Assembly: GCF_014648895.1 (NCBI RefSeq)
Contig: NZ_BMRZ01000020.1
Span: 62,001-126,000 of the forward strand
Direction of reading: 5' to 3'
Length of the DNA stretch: 64,000 nucleotides
Origin: Streptomyces tanashiensis
GTDB lineage: Bacteria; Actinomycetota; Actinomycetes; Streptomycetales; Streptomycetaceae
Under the pieces are notes generated by a model that worked only from the letters and a program-made list of their open reading frames with translations, did not search any database and was not told the DNA's origin. Shown in pieces: positions 7,545-15,826 of this stretch (the stretch's first letter is position 1; the number at the start of each line of letters is the position of its first letter). A program made the translations under genes and the position numbers.

Positions 7545-8708
7545 TCAGGACCGGCCCAGGACCACCGTCCCCGAGGAGCAGAACCAGCCCCCCGTCCCCG
7601 AGGCCACCGCCAGCTCCGGCAGCGAGCCGTCCGGCCGTCGCACCTGGAGCCCCGGCGCCTCCCCGCGCAGCTGGCGCACCGCCTCCACCAGCAGGAACAG
7701 GCCCCGCATCCCCGGGTGGCAGGCCGAGAGGCCGCCGCCGTCCGTGTTCACCGGCAGCCGGTCCTTCTCCTGGACGAACGCCCCGCCCTCGCCCTTCGCG
7801 CAGAAGCCCAGGTCCTCCAGCGTCACCAGGGTCATGTAGGTGAAGGCGTCGTAGATCTCGGCCAGGTCGATGTCGGAGGGCCGGACACCCGCCCGCTCGA
7901 AGGCCAGCCGGCCGCTGACGGCCGCGGGGGAGACGGTGAAGTCCTCCCACTCGGACATCGTGGTGTGCGAGACGTGCTCGCCCGTCCCGAGCACCCAGAC
8001 CGGGGCCTTGCGGCAGTCCTGGACGTACTCCTCGGCCACGAGCAGCACCGCGCAGCCGCCGTCGCTGCGGATGCAGCAGTGCAGCTTGGTGAACGGGTCC
8101 GCGATCATCGGCCCGTCCAGTACGTCGTCGACGGTGATCGGCTCGCGGAACATCGCCTCCGGGTTGAGCGCCGCGTTCGCCCGCGTCCGGACGGCGACCT
8201 CGGCGAGCTGTTCCAGGGTCGTGCCGTACTCGTGCATGTGGCGGCGGGCGGCCATCGCGTACTTGGCGATCAGGGTGTGCCCGTACGGGACCTCGAACTG
8301 GAGCGGGCCCCGCGCGCCGAACGAGAGGTTCCCGGTGCGGCGCCGGGCCCGGATGTCGGCGCGGGCGGTGGAGCCGTACACGAGCAGGACCGCGTTCGCG
8401 TGGCCGGCGGCGATCGCGTCGGCGGCGTGCGCGGCCATGACCTCCCAGGTGGCGCCGCCGACGGCGGTCGAGTCCACCCAGCGGGGGCGCAGGCCCAGAT
8501 ACTCGGCGACCTCGACCGGGGCGAGGGTGCCGAGGCCCGCCGAGGCCAGGCCGTCGATCAGCGAGCGGTCGAGCCCGCTGTCCGCGAGGGCCCGCCGGGC
8601 GGCCTGGGCGTGCAGGGCGTACGGGGTGGCCTCGTCGACCCGGCCGCAGTCGGAGAGGGAGACGCCGACGACGGCGACGCGGCGGGAGCTGCGTGTGGTG
8701 GTGGGCAT
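7545..8708 (-). CDS. Thiolase-superfamily protein (lipid-transfer / SCP-x thiolase-like)
   Basis: A 387-residue thiolase-fold protein. The N-terminal domain has the VGVSLSDCGR opening and the C-terminal domain has LAEIYDAFTYM, GFCAKGEGGAFV and LPVNTDGGGLSACHPGMRG. The CHPG segment is kept, but the position of the usual nucleophilic Cys loop reads AVGGATWEV with no Cys. This fits the Ltp / thiolase-like aldolase branch rather than a classical acetyl-CoA acetyltransferase. It would act on beta-keto- or beta-hydroxyacyl-CoA. The ATG at 8708 has no ribosome site; a TACCGT -10 box ends 7 bases before it, so the transcript is probably leaderless. A CTGAC palindrome overlaps that -10 box. Confidence 0.82.
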   Translation of the reverse strand: MPTTTRSSRRVAVVGVSLSDCGRVDEATPYALHAQAARRALADSGLDRSLIDGLASAGLGTLAPVEVAEYLGLRPRWVDSTAVGGATWEVMAAHAADAIAAGHANAVLLVYGSTARADIRARRRTGNLSFGARGPLQFEVPYGHTLIAKYAMAARRHMHEYGTTLEQLAEVAVRTRANAALNPEAMFREPITVDDVLDGPMIADPFTKLHCCIRSDGGCAVLLVAEEYVQDCRKAPVWVLGTGEHVSHTTMSEWEDFTVSPAAVSGRLAFERAGVRPSDIDLAEIYDAFTYMTLVTLEDLGFCAKGEGGAFVQEKDRLPVNTDGGGLSACHPGMRGLFLLVEAVRQLRGEAPGLQVRRPDGSLPELAVASGTGGWFCSSGTVVLGRS

Positions 8709-8712
8709 GAAT

Positions 8713-8727
8713 CTGACGGTACATCAG
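8713..8727. promoter_or_regulatory. CTGAC palindrome, site A (thiolase 1 promoter)
   Basis: CTGACGGTACATCAG, extended by AAT/ATT flanks to a 21-bp imperfect palindrome (8710-8730). It contains the TACCGT -10 box (minus strand, 8716-8721) of the thiolase gene, so bound protein would block transcription. One of ten copies in the window. Confidence 0.7.
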
Positions 8728-8783
8728 ATTCGCTGAATCGGGACCGGCGTCTCTCTGGGCAACCGGCCCCGCACCGCCCTAGC

Positions 8784-8798
8784 ATGACGCACCGTCAG
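8784..8798. promoter_or_regulatory. CTGAC palindrome, site B (acyl-CoA dehydrogenase promoter)
   Basis: ATGACGCACCGTCAG matches the consensus CTGACGNNNCGTCAG except at the first base. It overlaps the 3' end of a TAGCAT -10 box (8780-8785) and the expected transcription start of the acyl-CoA dehydrogenase operon. Confidence 0.65.
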
Positions 8799-8814
8799 AT
8801 ACGGAGGGAGCTCC

Positions 8815-10080
8815 ATGGACGCCGCCGACACCGCCGCGCTCACCGGGGGGCAGCAGGACGCGCTCGCCGCCGCGCGGGCGGAACCGCTCGCCGCCCCGCA
8901 TGCCGCCCCGCTCACCGAGGAGCAGCAGAAGATCCGCCACACCCTGCGGGACCTGCTCGCCGAACGGGCCGGACCGCACGAGAACCGCGCGGCCACCGCC
9001 ACCCCCGAGGGCTACGACACCGCACTCTGGGCCCGCATGACCGGCCCCCTCGGCCTCGCCGGACTCGCCCTCCCCGAGGAGTACGGAGGCGCCGGCCGCG
9101 GCCCCGCCGAACTCGCCCTCGCCTGCGAGGAGACCGGCCGCGCCCTCGCCCCCTCCCCGCTCCTCGCCACCACCGTCCTCACCGCCCCGCTCCTCGCCGC
9201 CCTCGGCACCCCCGCGCAGCGCACCGAACTCCTCCCGCGCATCGCCGCCGGCAGCCTCACCTGCGCCCTCGCCGTCCCCACCGGCATCGCCCTCGCCCTC
9301 GGCCTCACCGGCGACAACACCGACGGGGACTGGTCCGGCGGCGGCCGGTCCGGTGGCATCCAGGCCACCCGCGCGGAGGACGGCGGCTGGCGCCTCTACG
9401 GCGAGGCCGCCCAGGTCATCGACGGACACAGCGCCGGACTGCTCCTCGTCGCCGCCCACGCCGGCGGCTTCGCCCGCAGCCGGACGCTCCTCTTCCTCGT
9501 CCCCGCGGACGCCCCCGGGCTCGTGCGCACCCGGCAGCCCGCCCTCGACCTCACCAGGCCCCAGGCCACCGTCCAGTTCCGGGACACCGCGGCCGAACTC
9601 CTCGGCGAGGAACCCGCCGACGTCCTCGGCGCGCTCGCCGCCACCGGACGCGCCGCCGCCGTGATGCTGGCCGCCGAGGCCGTCGGCGCCGCCGGAGCCG
9701 CCCTCGACCGCACCGTCGAGCACCTCGGCTCCCGCGAGCGGCCCGGCCGGCCCGCGGGATCCGTCCACGCCGCCAGGCACCGCCTCGCCGACCTCCACGC
9801 CCAGGTCGAGGCGGCCCGCTCGCTGACCTACTGCGCGGCCCACGAACCCGGCCCCGGACCCGACGGCGGCCCGCTCGCCCTCGCCCACGCCCTGGAGGCC
9901 CTGCGCGCCACCGCCGGGGAGTCGCTCCAGCTCCACGCCGGCACCGGCCTCGCCCGGGAGGAGGAGGCGCAGCTCTCCTTCCGGCGGGCCGCCTCCGACG
10001 AACTGCTCTTCGGCCCCGCCCGGCGGCTGCGCGCCCGGGCGGCGGAACGGAACGGACTCTTCGGAGAGGAGGCGGCGTAG
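8815..10080 (+). CDS. Acyl-CoA dehydrogenase family protein
   Basis: A 421-residue flavoprotein. The N-terminal helical domain is seen in LTEEQQKIRHTLRDLLAER and GLAGLALPEEYGGAGRGPAEL, the family entry motif. The middle beta domain carries FLVPADAPGL, and the C-terminal helical domain has LHAGTGLAREEEAQLSFRRA. It desaturates an acyl-CoA at C2-C3 with FAD. The catalytic base cannot be placed with confidence; several steroid-type ACADs are alpha2beta2 partners with one degenerate subunit, so this could be either kind. The ATG at 8815 has GGAGGG 6 bases upstream. The next gene starts directly after its stop codon. Site B controls the promoter. Confidence 0.85.
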   Translation: MDAADTAALTGGQQDALAAARAEPLAAPHAAPLTEEQQKIRHTLRDLLAERAGPHENRAATATPEGYDTALWARMTGPLGLAGLALPEEYGGAGRGPAELALACEETGRALAPSPLLATTVLTAPLLAALGTPAQRTELLPRIAAGSLTCALAVPTGIALALGLTGDNTDGDWSGGGRSGGIQATRAEDGGWRLYGEAAQVIDGHSAGLLLVAAHAGGFARSRTLLFLVPADAPGLVRTRQPALDLTRPQATVQFRDTAAELLGEEPADVLGALAATGRAAAVMLAAEAVGAAGAALDRTVEHLGSRERPGRPAGSVHAARHRLADLHAQVEAARSLTYCAAHEPGPGPDGGPLALAHALEALRATAGESLQLHAGTGLAREEEAQLSFRRAASDELLFGPARRLRARAAERNGLFGEEAA

Positions 10081-10551
10081 ATGTCCGCAGGACGGAAGCT
10101 CGTGCAGAAAGTGTCCTCGACCCGGGCCTTCGCCAAGGTCGCCCCGCACGTCATCCCGGCCATGGACCGGGCCGTGCACCGGCTGACCAGGGGAAAGGTG
10201 CTGCTCAGCGCGCGGATGCTGCCGGGGGTGATCCTCACCGCCCGGGGCGCGAGGAGCGGGCAGGCGCGGGTGACCCCGCTGGCCTGCATGCCGGAGGGGG
10301 ACGGCCGCTGGCTCCTGGTCGGCTCCAATTTCGGCCGGCCGGGCCACCCGGCCTGGACGGCGAACCTGCTCGCCCATCCGGACGCCGAGGTCAACTGGAG
10401 GGGCGAGGACGTACCCGTACGGGCGGAACTGCTCGCCGGGGAGGAGCGGGCGGAGGCCTGGCGGGCCGCGCTGGAGTTCTGGCCGCCGTACGCCACGTAC
10501 CAGGCGCGGATCGAGCGCGAGATCCGGCTCTTCCGGCTCACGCGGAGGTAG
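10081..10551 (+). CDS. Deazaflavin (F420)-dependent nitroreductase family protein (Ddn-like)
   Basis: A 156-residue split-barrel protein of the Ddn/Rv3547 type: GVILTARGARSGQARVTPLACM and WLLVGSNFGRPGHPAWTANLLAHPDAEVNWRG (read in parts) are the family core. The GSNFG.P.HPAW.NL segment is the F420-contacting region. Members reduce quinones or other acceptors with F420H2. The ATG follows the acyl-CoA dehydrogenase stop with no gap, so the two are translationally coupled. F420 is plausible because fbiC is encoded in the same window. A terminator follows. Confidence 0.85.
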   Translation: MSAGRKLVQKVSSTRAFAKVAPHVIPAMDRAVHRLTRGKVLLSARMLPGVILTARGARSGQARVTPLACMPEGDGRWLLVGSNFGRPGHPAWTANLLAHPDAEVNWRGEDVPVRAELLAGEERAEAWRAALEFWPPYATYQARIEREIRLFRLTRR

Positions 10552-10571
10552 GCGCCGTGCCCCGGACACGG

Positions 10572-10615
10572 CGACGCCGGCGGCGGTCCGTGGGGGCGGG
10601 CCGCCGCCGGCGTCG
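10572..10615 (+). terminator. Hairpin terminator after Ddn-like gene
   Basis: A 15-bp perfect stem (10572-10586 with 10601-10615) and a 14-base loop lie between the convergent Ddn-like and TetR genes. Confidence 0.8.
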
Positions 10616-10669
10616 GCGACAGGACGGGTGAAGGGGTCTCGACTCTCCGGACGGGATGTCCGGGCGGGG

Positions 10670-11317
10670 CTATCTGGTCGGCTTCTTGCCGGTGATGCCC
10701 AGGTGCACCAACAGGGCGAGGTTCGGCTTGAGTTCGGCCTGCTTCACACCCCAGGTCTGGAAGCCCTTCTGGTGGCCGGCGACCGAGGCCAGCATCGCCA
10801 CCAGGGAGCCGGCCATCGCGGCGGGGCTGACGTCCTTGTCGACCTTGCCCTTGGCCTGGAGCTCCTTCACCGCGTCCGTGAGGGAGTTGGTGACCGAGTT
10901 CAGGATCTTCATGCGGATCTTGTAGAACCGCTTGTCGCCCTCGGCGGCGCCGAGGTCCACGACCCGCAGGATCGCGTCGTGCTTCCGCCAGAAGTCCAGG
11001 AAGCCCTCGACGAGTTCCTCCGAGGTCTGCCAGCCGGCCTTGCCGACCCAGGAGCGGCCGGAGACCAGTTCGGTCAACGCGGCGCCCTCCTTGGCCATTT
11101 CCTCGGCGATCTCGAGGACCGCCCCCTCGACGTCCGGGAAGTACTGATAGAACGTCGCGGGTGAAGTACCCGCCTTCCGGGCCACATCGATGACCTTGAC
11201 GTCCCGGTAGGGCGAGGAGCTGAGCATCTCACCGAGGCAGTCGAGCAGCTTCTGCCGCGTCGCCTGGCCGCGTCGTCCGGCCACGCGGCCGTCGACGGTG
11301 CGTACTTGTCCTGTCAT
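10670..11317 (-). CDS. TetR/AcrR family regulator; candidate repressor of the CTGAC regulon
   Basis: A 215-residue protein. The TetR helix-turn-helix is ATRQKLLDCLGEMLSSSPYR then VKVIDVARKAGTSPATFYQYFP near residues 19-62; the rest is the ligand-binding domain. The ATG at 11317 is the first in frame. It converges on the acyl-CoA dehydrogenase operon, whose promoter bears a CTGAC palindrome. A half-site CTGACGGC sits on the coding strand directly before its own ATG. It is the only TetR gene among the genes carrying that palindrome, so it is the best candidate regulator. From memory, a TetR gene also lies near afsK in S. coelicolor, so an older role is possible too. Confidence 0.85.
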   Translation of the reverse strand: MTGQVRTVDGRVAGRRGQATRQKLLDCLGEMLSSSPYRDVKVIDVARKAGTSPATFYQYFPDVEGAVLEIAEEMAKEGAALTELVSGRSWVGKAGWQTSEELVEGFLDFWRKHDAILRVVDLGAAEGDKRFYKIRMKILNSVTNSLTDAVKELQAKGKVDKDVSPAAMAGSLVAMLASVAGHQKGFQTWGVKQAELKPNLALLVHLGITGKKPTR

Positions 11318-11625
11318 GCCGTCAGCTTACCGAGGGGGGATCGGCGCGCGATTCGGCCGACTGCAAATGGGGTGCGGGCCCGTTCTGCGAGGTCGGCGCG
11401 GGTGCGTGGCGGACGGGGGAGGGGCGGTATCGAGCCAGTGTCGTCCCCGCGCCGGCGGCGGCCGGAGCCGGCCGGGGGAGCCCCGTACCCGAATAGGCTT
11501 ATGAACAGCCTGTGGACAACTTCGGTGGACAACTCAGGCGCCGCAAGGGTTCTGCCCCGATAAATCGCCTCTTTGTTCGTATGTCGGGGCGTGCGGGGCC
11601 GCCCCCGCCGCCCTAGCGTGGAGGC
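11318..11625. other. 308-bp intergenic region with DnaA-box-like elements
   Basis: Between the divergent TetR and VOC genes. TGTGGACAA (11511-11519) is an exact reverse complement of the Streptomyces DnaA box TTGTCCACA, and GGTGGACAA (11524-11532) is a one-mismatch copy 13 bases further on. The remaining sequence shows no convincing open frame. A TAGCGT -10-like box precedes the VOC start. Confidence 0.45.
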
Positions 11626-12462
11626 ATGGCGGTACGCACTGAGGGCACCCCGTGCTGGGTGGACGCACAGCTTCCCGACCTCGAGGCGGGCAAGCGCTTC
11701 TACGGCGAGCTCTTCGGCTGGACCTTCGACCCGGACCGCGACGAGGCCCTCCTCGACGGCCGCCGGGCCGCCGGACTCGTCCCCAAGCGCGACGGGCGCA
11801 TGCCCACCACCTGGACCCTCTACCTCGCCACCGGGAACGCGGGCACCCTCGCCGCCCGCATCAAGTCCGCCGGCGGGCAGATGGTCATGGAGCCCTACCC
11901 CGTCGGCCCCTTCGGCGTCTACGCGCTCGCCGCCGACCCCGGCGGCGCGGTCTTCGGTCTCCGCCAGGAGGGCGACGACGACGGCTTCGCGGTCACGAAC
12001 GAACCCGGCGCCTTCTGCTGGATGGAGATCTACACGCGCCGCCCGGAGGCCGTCGACACCTTCTACGCCAGCGTCTTCGGCTACCTCGGCCGCCAGGCCG
12101 ACGCCGGGGAGGAGGGCAGGGACGCCGGCTTCGACTACCGCGTCTGGTCGCCCCCCGGCTCCCGGCCCGGCGACGACAGCGCCTTCGGCGGGCGGGCCGT
12201 CATCACCGACGACTTCCCCGCCGAGATGCCCGGCCACGTCCTCGTCTACTTCGCCGTCGCCGACTGTGACGAGGCCTGCGCGACCACCGTCCGGCTCGGC
12301 GGCCGGATCGCCACCCCGGCCTTCGACACCCCGCACGGCCGCATCGCCGTCCTCCACGACAACCAGGGCGCCCGCTTCGCCGTCCTGGCGGAACCGGGGA
12401 CGGCGGAATCAGGAACGGTCGAATCGGGAACGGCCGAACCGAAAACACCCCCTACGGGTTGA
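11626..12462 (+). CDS. Double VOC (glyoxalase/bleomycin-resistance) family protein
   Basis: A 278-residue protein with two tandem VOC domains. Domain one begins GTPCWVDAQLPDLEAGKRFYGELFGW and domain two begins GAFCWMEIYTRRPEAVDTFY; each ends with a FGVYALAADPGGA- or RIAVLHDNQGARFAV-type metal-side strand. The architecture matches the 27-kDa hydroxylase-like antigen family (Rv0577/CFP32). The enzymatic role is not established. The C-terminal 25 residues are a short repeat (GTAESGTVESGTAEP) absent from the fold. The ATG at 11626 lies 6 bases after a TAGCGT -10-like box, so the mRNA may be leaderless; GGAGG immediately before the ATG is too close to act as a ribosome site. It lies upstream of afsK. 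Confidence 0.85.
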   Translation: MAVRTEGTPCWVDAQLPDLEAGKRFYGELFGWTFDPDRDEALLDGRRAAGLVPKRDGRMPTTWTLYLATGNAGTLAARIKSAGGQMVMEPYPVGPFGVYALAADPGGAVFGLRQEGDDDGFAVTNEPGAFCWMEIYTRRPEAVDTFYASVFGYLGRQADAGEEGRDAGFDYRVWSPPGSRPGDDSAFGGRAVITDDFPAEMPGHVLVYFAVADCDEACATTVRLGGRIATPAFDTPHGRIAVLHDNQGARFAVLAEPGTAESGTVESGTAEPKTPPTG

Positions 12463-12626
12463 TCCGCCCCCGCCTGTACCGGCCGGTACGCCCCCGTACC
12501 GCAGCACCCCTTTATGAGGTGTGACACCCCGATCCGCCCCCGGGTTCGCAACCGGGCCCTCGGACAGGAAGAATCAGGGGCCACGGGGCCGTACCCTCAT
12601 GGCCCGTACGGGGAGGTGGCAGGCAA

Positions 12627-15038
12627 GTGGAACAGCTGACGCAGCACGACCCGAGACGTATCGGGCCCTTCGAGGTGCTGGGCCGGCTCGGCGCGGGCGG
12701 AATGGGCCTGGTCTATCTCGCGCGCTCGGCCTCGGGCCGGCGCGTGGCGATCAAGACCGTGCGCACGGAGCTCGCGGAGGACCAGCTGTTCCGGGTCCGC
12801 TTCACCCGGGAGGTGGAGGCCGCCCGGGCGGTCTCCGGCTTCTACACGGCCGCCGTCGTCGACGCCGACCCGCGCGCCGCCGTGCCCTGGCTGGCCACCG
12901 CCTATGTGCCGGCGCCCTCGCTCGAAGAGATAGTGAACGAGTGCGGGCCGCTCCCGGCCCAGGCCGTCCGCTGGCTCGCCGCGGGCGTCGCCGAGGCCCT
13001 GCAGTCCATCCACGGCGCGGGCCTGGTCCACCGTGACCTCAAGCCCTCCAACGTCCTCGTCGTCGAGGACGGCCCCCGGGTGATCGACTTCGGCATCGCG
13101 TCGGGCGTCTCCAACACGCGTCTGACCATGACCAACGTCGCCGTCGGCACCCCGGCCTACATGTCGCCCGAGCAGGCCCGCGACTCGCGCAGCGTCACCG
13201 GCGCCAGCGACGTCTTCTCGCTGGGCTCGATGCTGGTCTTCGCCGCCACCGGCCACGCGCCCTTCCACGGCGCCAACCCGGTCGAGACCGTCTTCATGCT
13301 GCTCCGCGAGGGGCCGGACCTGGAGGGCCTGCCGGACGAGCTGCGGCCCCTCATCGACTCCTGCATGCAGATGGACGTCACCCGCCGGCCCACCCCGGCC
13401 GACCTCCAGGCGCAGCTCGCCCCGCACCTCTTCGGTCCGGGCAGCGACGACAGCGGCACCGCCTCCGCCTGGCTGCCGCAGAGCGCCACCGCCATGATCG
13501 AGCGGCGCCGCGGCGGGGGCCGCCAGCTGCCCGGCCCGGTCACGCCGCCGCGGCCCCCGGCGGACCCGCCCGGCCCCCGCCGCGACCCGCGCTTCCCGGA
13601 GCGCGCGCCGGAGCAGGCGCCCGTCGGCGGCCGGCACGCCGGTCCCGCCGAGAGCGCGGGCGGTCCCGTGCGCCTCGGCGGCGCCACCGTGCCGATCGGG
13701 CCCGGCCCCAGGGTCGCCGACACCCGCGCGGCGCTCGCCGTCGGCCGGGGCGCCGACGCGGGCCCCGCGACCGGCTGGATCCGTCCGCCCGGCGGCGGCC
13801 AGAGCACCGCCGAGCAGGCCCCGCACGGCTCCCGTCCGGTGTCCGTGCCCCCGCAGGGCACCGACCAGGCGGCACCGCAGCCCCCGCCGGAGCCCGGCCA
13901 CTGGCGGCCCTGGCGCTTCCGGATGTCGAACGACGTCTGGGGCACCCCGGTCGTCGACGGCGACCTGCTGTACGTGACCTCCTTCGAGGTGCACGCCCTG
14001 GACACGGGGAGCGGCCGGCGGCAGTTCAAGACCCGGGACGTGGCCTGGTCGATGGCCGTCGCCGCGGGCCGTATCCACGCCTCCGACGGGCCCACCCTGT
14101 ACGCCCTCGACGCCACCGACGGCAGCGAGCGCTGGCGGCTGCACACCGACGCCTGGGTGTACTCGCTCCAGGTCGACCGGGGCACGGTCGTCACGGGCAC
14201 GCGCGGCGGCGGGGTGCAGGGCTGGGAGGCCTCCAACGGCGCCAAGCTGTGGGAGATCACCGGCGCCCAGACCGACTTCGAGACCCCGGAGGCGGGTCCC
14301 GCCGTGCACGGCGACACCGTGTACGTGTGGCGGGACGCGCGGCTCCAGGCCCTCGACGCCCGCACGGGCGTGGAGCGCTGGTCGTACCCGATCGGCGACG
14401 CCGCCTCCTGCGCCAACGTGCCGGTGCGGGTGGCCCCCGCCGAGGACGGCTGCGTGTACGTCTCCGCCGGGACCCGGGTCCTGTCGATCGACATCGCCGC
14501 CGGGCACGTCCGCTGGCACTTCGAGGCGCCGGCCGTGTTCCTGTCCCCGCCCGCGTTCGCGCCGGGACCGGCGGTCACGGGCGGCGGGGTGTACCTGTCG
14601 GACCACCTCGGCACGGTGTACGCGCTGGACGCCACCACCGGGCAGGACCGCTGGCGGATCGCGACCGAGCCGCGCCAGTCCGCCGAGCCGGTGCTCGTCG
14701 CCGACGGCAACGTCCACGTGGGCAGCGGCAGCGCGCTCTACACGCTCGACGCGGTCACCGGCACCCCGCGGTGGCGGTTCGCGGCGGGCGGCGAGCTGGT
14801 CGGTTCCCCGGTCGTCGCCGACGGCCGGGTGCACTTCGGCTCGGCCGACCACGTCCTCTACACCCTGGACGCGACCGGCGGCCAGCTCCGCTGGAAGCTC
14901 GCGACCGGCGGCGAGATCACCGGCTCGCCGGTGGCGAAGGGCGGGGTCGTGTACGCGTGCAGCAAGGACCGCTGTGTGTACGCGCTCGACGCGGTCAAGG
15001 GCACGGCGACGGGCAGGGGCGCGGCCGCACGCCCGTAG
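12627..15038 (+). CDS. afsK: Serine/threonine protein kinase AfsK with PQQ-type repeat domain
   Basis: An 803-residue protein. The N-terminal kinase domain (about 12-270) has the glycine loop LGAGGMG (21-27), ATP lysine K43 in VAIKTV, catalytic HRDLKPSN (135-142) and DFG (154-156). A Pro/Gly-rich linker follows (about 285-425), then a beta-propeller of repeated YALDATDGSERW-like tryptophan-docking PQQ motifs to the C-terminus. Kinase plus PQQ repeats and a length near 800 residues are the hallmarks of AfsK, which autophosphorylates and phosphorylates AfsR on Ser/Thr to control secondary metabolism. The GTG at 12627 has GGGAGG 10 bases upstream. There is no clear transmembrane helix. afsR lies about 8.5 kb downstream on the opposite strand. 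Confidence 0.9.
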   Translation: MEQLTQHDPRRIGPFEVLGRLGAGGMGLVYLARSASGRRVAIKTVRTELAEDQLFRVRFTREVEAARAVSGFYTAAVVDADPRAAVPWLATAYVPAPSLEEIVNECGPLPAQAVRWLAAGVAEALQSIHGAGLVHRDLKPSNVLVVEDGPRVIDFGIASGVSNTRLTMTNVAVGTPAYMSPEQARDSRSVTGASDVFSLGSMLVFAATGHAPFHGANPVETVFMLLREGPDLEGLPDELRPLIDSCMQMDVTRRPTPADLQAQLAPHLFGPGSDDSGTASAWLPQSATAMIERRRGGGRQLPGPVTPPRPPADPPGPRRDPRFPERAPEQAPVGGRHAGPAESAGGPVRLGGATVPIGPGPRVADTRAALAVGRGADAGPATGWIRPPGGGQSTAEQAPHGSRPVSVPPQGTDQAAPQPPPEPGHWRPWRFRMSNDVWGTPVVDGDLLYVTSFEVHALDTGSGRRQFKTRDVAWSMAVAAGRIHASDGPTLYALDATDGSERWRLHTDAWVYSLQVDRGTVVTGTRGGGVQGWEASNGAKLWEITGAQTDFETPEAGPAVHGDTVYVWRDARLQALDARTGVERWSYPIGDAASCANVPVRVAPAEDGCVYVSAGTRVLSIDIAAGHVRWHFEAPAVFLSPPAFAPGPAVTGGGVYLSDHLGTVYALDATTGQDRWRIATEPRQSAEPVLVADGNVHVGSGSALYTLDAVTGTPRWRFAAGGELVGSPVVADGRVHFGSADHVLYTLDATGGQLRWKLATGGEITGSPVAKGGVVYACSKDRCVYALDAVKGTATGRGAAARP

Positions 15039-15065
15039 GACACAAGTGGACCCGCCGTTCCGGGG

Positions 15066-15701
15066 CTAGCCCCTGGGCGGCGGGTTCTCCCGTTCCGGGT
15101 CCGGTGCCGGCGGGCCGGTCGGCACCTCGAAGGTCCGGGTGTCCCCGTACGGGTCCGGGGCGGCGTACAGGTCAGGGGCTCCGGACGGGTCCGCGGCCTC
15201 GGGAGGACGGGACGGTCCCTCAGGAGCAGCGGACGGCGTCTCCGGTGCCGGACGGGGGTGCGCGTGCGGCCGGTCCACCCGGTGGGAGTGGCCGCGGCCC
15301 GACATGACGAGCGCGCCGAGGAGCAGCAGGACCCCGCCGCCGAAGGCGTTCGCGACCCCGTCGCCGAGCCCGGTGCCGTCGGAGCCGACCGTGAGGCCGC
15401 CCTCCGCCTGGCCGACCCGCACCATCCACAGGATCGTGAAGCCGAGGACGACGAGCCCGGCGAAGGCGACGATCAGGCGGGAGCGGAGCAGGACGCCGAC
15501 GAGGGTGACGAGCGCGGCGAAGGCGAAGGGCAGCAGGATCGAGCCCAGGAGGTCGGCCTTCGCGTCGGTGATGCCGGTGAACAGCTCGTCGACGGCGTAG
15601 TCGCGCCCGTGACGGCCGTCGTACCAGGCACGGAAGGGGCTCCAGACGGCGGCCGTCGCTCCGGCGAGAGCCAGGACGGATCCGGCGATGTTGCGGATCA
15701 T
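15066..15701 (-). CDS. Membrane protein of unknown function
   Basis: A 211-residue protein with about four hydrophobic spans: residues 4-22, 53-72, 76-95 and 117-135. A proline-rich, probably cytoplasmic tail of about 70 residues follows (PHAHPRPAPETPSAAPEGP and on). The N-terminal WSPFRAWYDGRHGRDYAVDELF is likely extracytoplasmic. I do not recognise a domain. Its stop is 27 bases from that of afsK, to which it is convergent. Confidence 0.7.
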   Translation of the reverse strand: MIRNIAGSVLALAGATAAVWSPFRAWYDGRHGRDYAVDELFTGITDAKADLLGSILLPFAFAALVTLVGVLLRSRLIVAFAGLVVLGFTILWMVRVGQAEGGLTVGSDGTGLGDGVANAFGGGVLLLLGALVMSGRGHSHRVDRPHAHPRPAPETPSAAPEGPSRPPEAADPSGAPDLYAAPDPYGDTRTFEVPTGPPAPDPERENPPPRG

Positions 15702-15826
15702 CGGTGCGGCCTCCTCGGCGGTCCGGCTCTCGCTCCCGACGCTACGCCGGGTGAGGGGGCCCCGCCACGTGGCACGGAGCCGGCGCTAGGGTGGCGCGGA
15801 CACGACAGACAGGACGGGGAGCGGTG

